A stretch of 64,000 nt of DNA, taken from Diprion similis. Its lineage: Eukaryota; Arthropoda; Insecta; Hymenoptera; Diprionidae. Of the stretch, positions 1-12,089 are shown one piece after another. The stretch is from assembly GCF_021155765.1 (NCBI RefSeq), contig NC_060114.1, positions 8,315,001 through 8,379,000 on the forward strand, given 5' to 3'. Numbering within the stretch: the first letter of the stretch is position 1; the number at the start of each line of letters is the position of its first letter. Under the pieces are notes generated by a model. That model saw nothing but the letters and a program-made list of their open reading frames with translations, did not search any database and was not told the DNA's origin. A program made the position numbers and the translations under genes.

Positions 1-650
1 ACTGCCGTTGAACGATGTTCCAGAGTAATATCCCGAGTAGATGTCTTCCAACGTAACAGGGACCAGATCCTCATCCTCACGGATCTGCACCTTCACGGGT
101 TCATCGGATGGACGCCCGGCTCCAAGGCCGGCCAAACCGATCAAAAAAATTCCCAATAGGCACTAGCAGAAGCAATGAGAATAAAGAACAAAGAAAGAAA
201 TACGAATTTGAAATTCAAATTGATTCGAGTTCGAGGTAAAAGTTACGTAAGCGCTGATAAACGAATGCTATTCACTTCTTCAAAACTAACAGTAAATTGT
301 TTTTGGAACTTGAACAGCTGCAGTACTTCTTCTGCGCTGCAGAAACTCAGGGGAAATACAAGTTTAATTATTTTGAATTAAGGGAAACTAGTATTATTAA
401 TATTTGCTTTCACATTGCACAATATAAATTGGTGTTGTTAAATTACCACTATTGTTATATTTACTTCTAGTTACTTTAACACAACAGAAAAATAACTATG
501 ACTGATACCTGAACTGGGAAATAATATTTGTTTCAATTCTAAGTTTTGTGTGCAAAAATTTCGTGTCGTAATAAATGCAACTATTAAATTCGGCGTAGTT
601 GTTCAACATGGCGCGGTGATGATGAAGATACTTACCGTTCTCAACGTCAT
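1..650 (-). CDS. Dipeptidyl peptidase 4-like protein, N-terminal part (partial, runs off the left edge)
   Basis: Two coding exons read on the minus strand. Exon 1 is 650-636: an ATG plus 15 coding bases (MTLRT), followed by a GTAAGT donor. Exon 2 is 162-1, preceded by the acceptor TTCTGCTAG, and continues out of the window. Both junctions are phase 0. The spliced start is a clear signal peptide (MTLRTCLLGIFLIGLAGLGA), so the protein is probably secreted or membrane-anchored. Then comes an acidic stretch and the sequence VTLEDIYSGYYSGTSFNGS. A [L]EDI..G....FNG(T/S) block opens the beta-propeller of insect S9B dipeptidyl peptidases, which remove N-terminal dipeptides with Pro or Ala at position 2. 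Only 59 residues are visible; the catalytic Ser-Asp-His part lies outside. The splice model is firm, the family call moderate; another S9B member is possible. Confidence 0.6.
163..635 (-). other. Intron 1 of the DPP4-like gene
   Basis: This 473-bp AT-rich intron runs from GTAAGT to TAG on the minus strand. I see no gene or structured element inside it. Confidence 0.55.
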
Positions 651-3600
651 CCTCGGTGAAAATGGAACTGGAGTTGGGTTGAGGTGATATTGAGGATGAG
701 AGAAACAAAAATGAAACCGAAAAGTTGTTCGACTCTGTGAGAGCCGGTTGAACTTCTGGCAAGATGTTATAACACAGAAATGCGTCACTGGTTGGGCACA
801 CCGTGTAAAAGAGTGAATTGAAGTCTTTTATCCTCCTTTCCTCCTGTCCTTATTCCTTTTATTTTTCGTTCAGCACCGGGCGTTGAGAAAATTGATAATT
901 TTCACGACGTCCGCAATTCCGCAGGCCGTCGGGACACTCACACTACCAGCTGTAATAAACCAGATATTTCCACGATATCGACACTCTGCTATTTCATAGC
1001 GATGCTACCGACGAGGCTGATATCTATTCTATCACCTTACACTCGGGTGGTGGATATTTTCAAACTGACTTCATCAAACATCGGATCTGCCTTATGCTAT
1101 TGGTCAGCTAGCACTTGAGATATGCTCAAGTCTCTCGGATGAGTTTGACGAGTCCAAAACTCCTATCTTTGGACTTTTGTTATTTCTTTTACTAATATTT
1201 CGAGAGCCAGTCAGTCGAATCCATTTCGCGATAATATTATGATGAGATAAGAAGATATTGACTATACACATAATTCGAATCTTCCCATAATTCTGGACAT
1301 TCGTGCAATTGATTCTAAACACATAGATCTCTCAGTCAACTGGGGTCATTTTTCTTCCCCCGATAGCTTGGCAATTTTTAAAATAATTCATCGGGCGTAG
1401 AATGTGTATATTTTTTTCGAGTTCCAATATTTCAGATCACTTGATCGATAATTTGAAATATCTGGACTAATTTAAAAACAAAATATCCATAGAAGCGTTT
1501 TTTGAAGGGGTGATTCTGCTGAAAGGTCACTAGTTTCATGAACACTTTTGGCTCTGGAATTCCTTATGCTTTTATGTAAACGAATTTCCTGAAAAAAGAA
1601 AGCAATACAATTTGCAGACGATTGAATCTGTACGATTGCACGATTCACGCTGCTAAATTGGTGTAATACCTAGCCAAATTCCTATTGTAATCCAGAGGAG
1701 GAAACGTGGGAGCTAGAGAAAGAGGAGCAACAGGAGCAGGAGAATGCGTGTCGTGTAGAATCGATTTTACACCTGTACCAGAATGAATTGGACAACCGGC
1801 TCAATTCGTTGTTCGCCGAACTATGCAGCCGCCATGCCGCGGTTTCGGGCGTTTTGTTATACATATAACGTACATACGTACACGTGCATGTATTATCTAC
1901 TAAATACATGCAGATGTGCCTCTGTGGAAATTGGGAGCTCGAACCAAACAACACGAAAGCTAAAAGTCATTTGATGTAGCGGAAATCGACTATCCCAACA
2001 GGACTTCGAGAACCACGACATTTTTCAGGTAATTAGATATATTTAAGTAGAATAGAATGATTTTGTCTACTACAATTATCCGTGGAATAATTTTGTACGG
2101 TATAATTATTTGCATAATTATTTTGTGTAGAATAATTTTGAGAGGGATAGTTTAGCCAAGATTAATTTTTTTACACAACTACAAATTATATGCCACAGAA
2201 TTGTACTTGACAAAATTAAAAAAAAAATTATACGACGTATAATTATAAACTGAGTCGTAAAAATCTACGCTTAGGTTTGAACGGTTTGTCCACTCTACTT
2301 ATTGAACGCGCGTATATTCAAACAACCGAAGTGTTCAATTCGTACTGAATAAACACTTACTATATTCAATTAACATTATCTGAAACGAAATATTCTGAAA
2401 TATATCTTTCAAGTTTCTAACGATAGAATAATTACTTTTCAACATGAAGTATCATAATTTATATTCTTGCAACGATACGTGTGACCATAGCGTGACTGTT
2501 AAATGTGTAAGTAAGTCACATATACGAAAATTCCAGGTAAGTCCCATTTATGACCCACACATATTGGAAATTCTTTTTGATCTATACGTATACCAACGAT
2601 CTATGCTATACATTCAATGCACATACGGTCCACACATTTCTGATCAATTTCATTATCAAATCATTAATTTTCAACAATCCTGCAATAGTTATGAACCTGC
2701 CGAACTAGGTGACTCAGTAGGTAACTCAACCCGAATCAGGCTCAGTTTGATAACCGTCCGACGTTCTGCAGTAGCTTCCCAATTCTGCCGTCAGAATTAC
2801 TCAGAGGGCGCTACCGAGCAACAAATTCAGGTCTCTATGCAGAGCAGAATTGATTACTCGCATTGGCGTAAGGCATCGAAATGTCACAGAACTGGAACGC
2901 TGACCACAACTTCGTCTGTCTCCTTCGCACTGGTACAGTCGGTTAAAAATATTCTATTCGTCTCTTACGCATTACAGCCTGAAATGTTGCAGCCTGTCAT
3001 GCGGCTCGAAATATTTTCACCCGATTGTACAGAAAAAGACAAAGAAACTCCGCTACGTGCGGATTCGCTGCCCCCACCACGGTAATCTGCGTTGCAGTTC
3101 CAATACATTTCAGTGGCGTGAAGTGTGTCGAATACCTACGTGAACACGTGGAACAAGACGTTGCGAGGCCAGGCTTGGATGAGGAATAGCCGAGTGGGCA
3201 TAACACGGAAAATATAGCGACAGGAGGAGTCGTACGGCCTTCGGCGTTGCAGACGATCATAGTTTCTTAACCTAATTCGCACTATTGACACGCTGTCGCG
3301 GTGATAACCGGATAAATTATATATGGTGTCAATCCTGCAGGTGAAACGAGTGGAGGCGATAAGTGAAAACGATTTCGGCACTGTATTATTGTGTCAGTCG
3401 AAATGAATAAATCAACGAATAATTAGTTATGGAAGAGTAAACATAACGATACTAGTCTAGCAAAATGAGGACAATCAACCCGACGTCATCGATCGACCGC
3501 TTTCGGGTCTAAGGAAAACGGCCACGATTCTAACCCCACTAAAATATAAAACAAAGAACCAAAGGAAAAAAAAATATATAATAACAAAAAAAAGTATAAT

Positions 3601-3742
3601 AACAGTAATAATAACAATAGATTGTCTTACAAAAACTCGATACAGAAGGAGAAAAAGAAGAAAAAAAAACAATAATCAAGAGAACTATTCCTGAAGTGTA
3701 ACATCTGGCAAATTAAATAACCAACTGACATAAAAACAAGCA
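651..3742. other. Region between the divergent DPP4-like and PREB start codons
   Basis: This 3.1-kb stretch must hold the promoter and 5' untranslated sequence of the minus-strand DPP4-like gene (near 650-950) and of PREB on the plus strand (towards 3,742). No TATA box or initiator could be chosen with confidence. At about 2,030-2,270 there is a degenerate AT-rich repeat built on AGAATAATTTTG-like words. Stop-free, coding-like stretches occur at 1,674-1,866 and 3,111-3,189. An open frame of 213 codons at 2,444-3,085 has no recognisable domain. Confidence 0.5.
1674..1866 (+). other. Orphan exon-like open stretch (Glu/Gln-rich, then coiled-coil-like)
   Basis: This stretch is open for about 64 codons and lacks an ATG. 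A possible acceptor (TGTAATCCAG) ends at 1,695. The first part is very rich in Glu and Gln (EEETWELEKEEQQEQEN), followed by an amphipathic segment (LYQNELDNRLNSLFAEL). No good donor follows. It could be an exon of an unrecognised plus-strand gene, a decayed gene fragment, or chance. I do not recognise a family. Confidence 0.25.
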
Positions 3743-6700
3743 ATGCCTTCGAGACGATCTAAGGGTGGGCTCTTAGCCCGAGTTAACTTCCCACTGTACA
3801 CGCTCCAAATGTTGACTAGTCGCCATGTCTTGGTTGGCGGCGGTGGCGGTTCCTCAAAAACTGGAGTCGCTAATGGATTTGTAAGTATGACGAAGGAGAG
3901 CGACGATAACTTCATGAATAGGCAAAAGCAAATCCAGCGCAAAATAAACTTTATGCTCGCATTAATCTGCTAAACGATAGCTCAGAAAGAATAACAACGA
4001 GCCATTTAAGCTTGCTTTGCTATCGACTTGTTCAATGAAAGCTTGAAGAGAAAACAAAAAAAAAACTAATATTCGGCATATGTTTCCTTATTTTTCCTAT
4101 TTTGTCGATGGTTTGAGTGAGTGGAAAAATGTCATCGATGCTGAATTGAAATTCTTTCGCTGCAGCTTCGCTAAAACGAAAATCTAACAAGAGACACAAA
4201 TCCTCTGATCAAAGTTTCAATTACTTTTCTTCGTTTTTTGCAGGAAATATTTGAACTTTTCCATGACGGAGTTCAGTTTGTGGCGGAGGAGGTAACGAGA
4301 CATGAAACAGGACCCAGTGTGGTGATGAACTGTGCGTCTCATAATGACGGGAAGAGGACTGTGGTCGTGGCTGGTCAAGAGAGCCACTGCCAGCTATACA
4401 ACGTCAATATGAAGATAATCACTCTTGAGAACGGAGAAGTCGCTAAAGGAAGTGTAACCGGAACAGGCACAGCGACTGCGGGACTCCGGCAGCGCAGGAG
4501 AAGTGAGAGGGATGATGCAGAAAGGGAAAAGGAAAAGCTGAAACAGGAGAGAGTCGAGGAAGTTGTCGATAGTAATTCTAATGTCCGACACAAAAAGCTG
4601 CAGCTCATCATCAAACCAGCTGACAGCATTCAGACCGATTTTAGGTGAGGTTTTGGAACGAGGAACCTGAACGTGGGAGATTTTCATGAAGTATACATAT
4701 ATAGAAATCACTACTGATTGCCACACATCAAAACCATTCTTAAGTCTAAGTCGCGTTGGACTCGGTTCAAAATTCATCAATTCATGTGATTGAAGTCTTC
4801 ATTCACTATGGAGCTGATCACCGTTGCGATTTTGTTCACATAAAATATTCTATTGTCTTGTAATCTCCTGTAATCTTTGTATTTCTTTTTATACTTGTGT
4901 ACTCAATGCAATTTTTCTAACATTCTTTTAACCCCTTGAGCTATCTTGGTAATTCTTTCACTTTTGTGTATTACATATATAATTTTAACACCTTGTAAAC
5001 TATTTGTGATCTCTGTTATCCGATTGTAATCCCTGTAATATTTCGCTCTTTACTATCACTTTTGTAATTAGTGTAACCAATTTTTAATCTTTATCGTTCT
5101 TGTAATGTGTTTTCAATATCTGCAACCCTTGCAATTTTACTTCAATCTTTATAAAATGTATAATCTGACATTAATTTTTACAATTTTTTGTAATTCTTGT
5201 AATTTTCTTTTCAATCTCTATTAACTTGTAGCTTTTTTAACTAGTCTATAATCTCTGTAATTTTATTTTGATCAGTGTAGCATTACTCTAATATTTCTGT
5301 CACCTTCACGCTTTTTGTAACCCATATCAATTTGTAGCCTTTGTAATCTTTGCAATTCCTCTGCTACCTGTGTAATCGAATTACAATTTGCCCAATTTTG
5401 TAAACCGCGACAAGCGGTGTACATTTGCCATCACCTCGAAATTTTGAAAACTTCCCGATTACAACAGCAGGCTCAACGAAGACAGAGCTATACTAATCAA
5501 ACTGTTGAAAACTTTTCCAGTAAAGTCGAGCCGTTGCAGCGAATAGTGCGAGTGAGTCCAACAGGAAAGTACATGGCGACCGGAGGAACGGACGGCCATG
5601 TTCGTCTGTGGAAGTTCCCGCACATGACGAAGGTGCACGAGATGATTGGGCACAGTAAGGAGATAGATGACATGGACTTCAGCCCAGGAGGCGAGAGCTT
5701 GGTGACGATAGCCAAGGACGGAAAGGGGTTCATCTGGGACGTAGCTTCCGGGGAGAAACGGAAAGAGCTGTGTTGGGCGGTTCCGGAAGGCGCGAAGTAT
5801 ATGTACAAACGGTGCCGATTCCGCCTGGTGGAGGAGGACAAGGCAAGGACGCACTTGTTCATCCTCTCGAACGCCACGGCCAGCAAGAACCCGAGTTTTC
5901 TTCAACTATGGGACGTCGACGGCGGCGCCGTGCTCAAGTCTGCGCCCTACAAGGAGACCCTGTCAGCTCTCGCCGTCTCCGACAACGGCAGGTTCGTAGC
6001 CGTTGGCACGATGTTCTCCGGCAACGTCGATATCTTCATCGCATTCAGCCTCCAACGTGCCCTCCACGTTCCCGGGGCCCACAGCATGTTCATCACCGGC
6101 CTCGAGTTCCTACCAACGAAACTCGACGGCCCTGCCATCACCAGCAATACCGAGGCGGCCGTCGTCAGCATCTCTGTAGACAACAGGATATGCGTTCATA
6201 GCATTCCATTCAGACGTGAGAAAAAACGACACGCTCATATTTTACTCGAAAGTTTCGTCCTCTGTTGTAAAAATATTCTGAGAAAACTCTGAGCTCGCAC
6301 AGATTAGACACAAAAAATTAACTGCGTTCCAAAGATCAATGAGATACTTATGTGAAGATTTGTTCTTTGTAACATGATTTGTAAATGAAATTTTTTGGAA
6401 TATTCCTAGATAATATCACAGGATATTTTTGAACCAGAGGCGTTAGAGATATGTTTGATTTTCGGCAAATTCGATGCTGAGTTCGCTCTGAGATACATGA
6501 AAGAAAGTTTGGAAATACTGTAAATTTAGACTATTCAAAGTCATTATCGTGAAACATGAGAAATATTATTTTGTCCGAAATAGTAAAACTTTAACGTTTT
6601 GAATACAGATCTTGAGACCAAGATAGTCTGTATAAATTATTGGAGCAAATTATGAGATAATTAACCTCTTTATTCTCGTCCTTACAGACACGCTGCCGTT

Positions 6701-6773
6701 CTGGATTGTGATTATTCTGATCGTCTTGAGCATATTTGGAGCTTTCGTAGTTTGCAGCTATCTCGGTATATGA
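3743..6773 (+). CDS. PREB: Prolactin regulatory element-binding protein (PREB/Sec12 homologue), ER guanine-nucleotide exchange factor for Sar1
   Basis: Sec12/PREB loads GTP onto Sar1 at the ER membrane and so starts COPII vesicle formation. The spliced model is exon 1 3,743-3,880, exon 2 4,244-4,644, exon 3 5,521-6,215 and exon 4 6,688-6,773. Phases 0, 2 and 1 match at every junction, giving 439 residues (human PREB is about 417). The N-terminus has the family's PLYTLQ block and a glycine loop, GGGGGSSKTG (residues 33-42), equivalent to the potassium-binding K-loop of Sec12. A charged linker ends at IQTDFSKVEPLQ. WD-type blades follow, with ATGGTDGHVRLWK, then FIAFSLQ and SISVDNRICVHSIPFR. 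Exon 4 encodes only the C-terminal transmembrane anchor (about residues 414-437, LPFWIVIILIVLSIFGAFVV) with a tiny lumenal tail. Intron 2 has a good branch-point-like TACTAAT about 32 bp before its acceptor. AATAAA words at 7,266 and 7,270 could end the transcript. Confidence 0.93.
4850..5400 (+). repeat. Degenerate TGTAATCT/TTGTAATTT short-period repeat in PREB intron 2
   Basis: Within this part of PREB intron 2, variants of TTGTAAT, CTGTAAT and TGTAATCTCTGTAAT recur at irregular spacing of roughly 15-30 bp for about 550 bp. The strand is biased to T, with almost no reverse copies. It looks like an old tandem repeat that has decayed by mutation and slippage. The repeat stops about 120 bp before the acceptor. 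Confidence 0.55.
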
Positions 6774-7624
6774 CCCATGCACAGAGAAGCGAAGATAATG
6801 AATGACGTGACAAGACATGTTGAGTGATTGAAAATTATCGCCAGTAGGTTAAGAGAAGACAAAAGGGGATATGAACTCTGAGAGTTTTGAATGCTCTTTA
6901 TCTATTCATAGAGGTTACGATGTTATGAAATATTTTTTGTATATAAGGTAGATGAATAATTTGACGCTACGATTTATTGTTGGGTTTAAGTACGATACTA
7001 AAGAAATGTTGGCAGTCAACGAGATTACTTTGCTGACAAAAATTTAGAATTCGAAATTTTCACAGTAATTGTATTTATTTATGATATACGACTCGTATTT
7101 TATTTCATATGTATATCAACGGGGGAATAATTTTTTTTTACCGTTAATTTTGACTTTTAACATGCGTAAATCTTGTCCATTTCGGTGAATAAGTTACAAC
7201 TATGTATTATGGTGTAATGATATCCATAGTGTGTTCAGAGAATGATCGACCGATTAGCTGCTGTAAATAAATAAATGGGCAATTATTGTTAGTGCAATGA
7301 TGTTGACTTGTTTTTTCCCGAAAATCCAATGAAATCTTGACTTGGTGCGGACTTCGAAACACTGAGTCTGACAAGAGCCACCTTGTGTATTTAATGACGA
7401 TTGAGCGACTGGTTAAAACTTTTTTCGCGAAAAAACGTAGGAGCACGGTAGTAGGAGAAATCTTGGTTTCGTTGGTAGAAAAATGTATCTATCAAAATCG
7501 ACTGAAAAAACATTGGTTCTAATCCTTGAGAGACTAGACAAACTTTGAAGCCTCAACTTTTTTTTGGGTCGAGAATCTTATGTCTCAAACTTGATTTGTC
7601 CGACCCTCTGTCGAATATTTAGAA
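6774..7624 (+). other. PREB 3' untranslated and spacer sequence before the satellite
   Basis: AT-rich sequence after the PREB stop codon. Overlapping AATAAA words at 7,266-7,275 are the best candidates for the polyadenylation signal, giving a 3' UTR of about 0.5 kb. I see no gene between there and the first satellite homology. Confidence 0.45.
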
Positions 7625-10600
7625 CCCGAGAAACTCAGAAAGAACACGGAATATAGAAAGGGACCAACAGCAGGGATGTCACGGCGAAAAGACCAGCAGC
7701 AAGATATGGAGATATTGAAATGCTTCTTTTCCTGGCCGTAACTTTTTGTCCATCGCTAGCAGCGTATTCGACATGCACTAAATCGATTCCTCTCGCAAAA
7801 TTACGTCGGAATAGTGCCTCAGGAAATTGATTGAAGCACTTTCCGAAATCGTCAAAATTTTCGCTGAAAATCCAAAGGGGTTAGCCTCACTTTTTTGGTA
7901 ATTTTGAGAGCCGGAAATTTCTCGTTTCGGAATGGATTTGTAGGACTATCTCTAGAGTAATTCGACCCCAAGGAACTCAGAGAACACATCAAAAAGAGCG
8001 TAGGACCAGCAGCGGAAAAATGACGATGAAAATCATGAGTTTTTCGGCCGTAACTTTTGAACTATTGCTCTCAGCGTATTGGGGCTGCGCTGAAACGATT
8101 CCTCTCTCAAAATTACGTCGAAATAGTGCCTCGAGAAATTGATTGCAGCATTTTTGGAAATCGTCGAAATTTTGGCCAAAAATCCAAAGGGGTTAGCCTT
8201 ACTTTTTTGGTCATTTTTGGAGCCGGAAATTTCTCGTTTCGGAATCGATTTGTATGACCATCTTTAGAGTAATTCGACCCCTAGGAACTCAGAAAACACA
8301 TCAAAAAGAGCGTGGGACCAGCAGCGGAGAAATGACGATGAAAATCATGAGTTTTTCGGCCGTAACTTTTGAACTATCGCTCGCAGCGTATTGAGACTGC
8401 GCTTAATCGATTCCTCCTGCAAAATGACGTCGAAATAGTGCCTCAAGAAATTGATTGCAGCACTTTTGGAAATCGTCGAAATTTTGGCCAAAAATCCAAA
8501 GGGGTTAGCCTTACTTTTTTGGTCATTTTTGGAGCCGAAAATTTCTCGTTTCGGAATCGATTTGTATGACCATCTTTGGAGTAATTCGACCCCTAGGAAC
8601 TCAAAAAACACATCAAAAAGAGCGTAGGACCAGCAGCGGAGAAATGACGATGAAAATCATGAGTTTTTCGGCCGTAACTTTTGAACTATTGCTCTCAGCG
8701 TATTGGGGCTGCGCTGAATCGATTCCTCTCTCAAAATTACGTCGAAATAGTGCCTCGAGAAATTGATTGCAGCATTTTTGGAAATCGTCGAAATTTTGGC
8801 CAAAAATCCAAAGGGGTTAGCCTTACTTTTTTGGTCATTTTTGGAGCCGGAAATTTCTCGTTTCGGAATCGATTTGTATGACCATCTTTAGAGTAATTCG
8901 ACCCCCAGGAACTCAGAAAACACATCAAAAAGAGCGTAGGACCAGCAGCGGAGAAATGACGATGAAAATCATGAGTTTTTCGGCCGTAACTTTTGAACTA
9001 TCGCTCGCAGCGTATTGAGACTGCGCTTAATCGATTCCTCTCGCAAAATTACGTCGAAATAGTGCCTCAAGAAATTGATTGCAGCACTTTTGGAAATCGT
9101 CGAAATTTTGGCCAAAAATCCAAAGGGGTTAGCCTTACTTTTTTGGTCATTTTTGGAGCCGAAAATTTCTCGTTTCGGAATCGATTTGTATGACCATCTT
9201 TAGAGTAATTCGACCCCTACGAACTCAGAAAACACATCAAAAAGAGCGTAGGACCAGCAGCGGAGAAATGACGATGAAAATCATGAGTTTTTCGGCCGTA
9301 ACTTTTGAACTATCGCTCGCAGCGTATTGAGACTGCGCTTAATCGATTCCTCTTGCAAAATTACGTCGAAATAGTGCCTCAAGAAATTGATTGCAGCACT
9401 TTTGGGAATCGTCGAAATTTTGGCCAAAAATCCAAAGGGGTTAGCCTTACTTTTTTGGTCATTTTTGGAGCCGAAAATTTCTCGTTTCGGAATCGATTTG
9501 TATGACCATCTCTAGAGTAATTCGACCCCTAGGAACTCAAAAAACACATAAAAAAGAGCGTAGGACCAGCAGCGGAGGAATGACGATGAAAATCATGAGT
9601 TTTTCGGCCGTAACTTTTGAACTATCGCTCGCAGCGTATTGAGACTGCGCTCAATCGATTCCTCTCGCAAAATTACGTCGAAATAGTGCCTCAAGAAATT
9701 GATTGCAGCACTTTTGGAAATCGTCGAAATTTTGGCCAAAAATCCAGAGGGGTTAGTCTTACTTTTTTGGTCATTTTTGGAGCCGAAAATTTCTCGTTTC
9801 GGAATCGATTTGTATGACCATCTTTAGAGTAATTCGACCCCTAGGAACTCAAAAAACACATCGAAAAGAGCGTAGGTCCAGCAGCGGAGGAATGACGATG
9901 AAAATCATGAGTTTTTCGGCCGTAACTTTTAGACTATTGCTCTCAGCGTATTGGGGCTGCGCTTAATCGATTCCTTTCGCAAAATTACGTCGAAATAGTG
10001 CCTCAAGAAATTGATTGCAGCACTTTTGGAAATCGTCGAAATTTTGGCCAAAAATCCAAAGGGGTTAGCCTTACTTTTTTGGTCATTTTTGTAGCCGAAA
10101 ATTTCTCGTTTCGGAATCGATTTGTATGACCATCTTTAGAGTAATTTGACCCCCAGGAACTCAGAAAACACATCAAAAAAAGCGTAGGACCAGCAGCGGA
10201 GGAATGACGATGAAAATCATGAGTTTTTCGGCCGTAACTTTTGAACTATCGCTCGCAGCGTATTGAGACTGCGCTTAATCAATTCCTCTTGCAAAATTAC
10301 GTCGAAATAGTGCCTCAAGGAATTGATTGCAGCACTTTTGGAAATCGTCGAAATTTTGGCCAAAAATCCAAAGGGGTTAGCCTTACTTTTTTGGTCATTT
10401 TTGGAGCCGAAAATTTCTCGTTTCGGAATCGATTTGTATGACCATCTTTAGAGTAATTCGACCCCTAGGAACTCAGAAAACACATCAAAAAGAGCGTAGG
10501 ACCAGCAGCGGAGAAATGACGATGAAAATCATGAGTTTTTCGGCCTTAACTTTCAAACTATCGCTCGCAGCGTATTGAGACTGCGCTTAATCGATTCCTC

Positions 10601-12089
10601 TTGCAAAATTACGTCGAAATAGTGCCTCAAGGAATTGATTGCAGCACTTTTGGAAATCGTCGAAATTTTGGCCGAAAATCCAAAGGGGTTAGCCTTACTT
10701 TTTTGGTCATTTTTGGAGCCGGAAATTTCTCGTTTCGGAATCGATTTGTATGACCATCTTTGGAGTAATTCGACCCCCAGGAACTCAGAAAACACATCAA
10801 AAAGAGCGCAGGACCAGCAGCGGAGAAATGACGATGAAAATCATGAGTTTTTCGGCCGTAACTTTTGAACTATCGCTCGCAGCGTATTGAGACTGCGCTT
10901 AATCGATTCCTCTCGCAAAATTACGTCGAAATAGTGCCTCAAGAAATTGATTGCAGCACTTTTGGGAATCGTCGAAATTTTGGCCAAAAATCCAAAGGGG
11001 TTAGCCTTACTTTTTTGGTCATTTTTGGAGCCGAAAATTTCTCGTTTCGGAATCGATTTGTATGACCATCTCTAGAGTAATTCGACCCCTAGGAACTCAA
11101 AAAACACATAAAAAAGAGCGTAGGACCAGCAGCGGAGGAATGACGATGAAAATCATGAGTTTTTCGGCCGTAACTTTTGAACTATCGCTCGCAGCGTATT
11201 GAGACTGCGCTTAATCGATTTCTCTCGCAAAATTACGTCGAAATAGTGCCTCAAGGAATTGATTGCAGCACTTTTGGAAATCGTCGAAATTTTGGCCAAA
11301 AATCCAAAGGGGTTAGCCTTACTTTTTTGTTCATTTTTGGAGCCGGAAATTTCTCGTTTCGGAATCGATTTGTATGACCATTTTTGGAGTAATTCGACCC
11401 CCAGGAACTCAGAAAACACATCAAAAAGAGCGTAGGACCAGCAGCGGAGAAATGACGATAAAAATCATGAGTTTTTCGGCCGTAACTTTTGAACTATCGC
11501 TCGCAGCGTATTGCGACTGCGCTTAATCGATTCCTCTTGCAAAATTACGTCGAAATAGTGCCTCAAGAAATTGATTGCAGCACTTTTGGGAATCGTCGAA
11601 ATTTTGGCCAAAAATCCGAAGGGGTTAGCCTTACTTTTTTGGTCATTTTTGGAGCCGAAAATTTCTCGTTTCGGAATCGATTTGTATGACCATCTTTGGA
11701 GTAATTCGACCCCCAGGAACTCAGAAAACACATCAAAAAGAGCGTAGGACCAGCAGCGGAGAAATGACGATGAAAATCATGAGTTTTTCGGCCGTAACTT
11801 TTGAACTATCGCTCGCAGCGTATTGAGACTGCGCTCAATCGATTCCTCTCGCAAAATTACGTCGAAATAGTGCCTCAAGAAATTGATTGCAGCACTTTTG
11901 GAAATCGTCGAAATTTTGGCCAAAAATCCAAAGGGGTTAGCCTTACTTTTTTGTTCATTTTTGGAGCCGGAAATTTCTCGTTTCGGAATCGATTTGTATG
12001 ACCATCTTTGGAGTAATTCGACCCCCAGGAACTCAGAAAACACATCAAAAAGAGCGTAGGACCAGCAGCGGAGAAATGACGATGAAAAT

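Noticed and set aside
2444..3085. 213-codon open frame as a gene
   Set aside because: It has no recognisable domain, a patchy composition and good candidates for splice signals inside; alternative frames are equally open at its 3' end.
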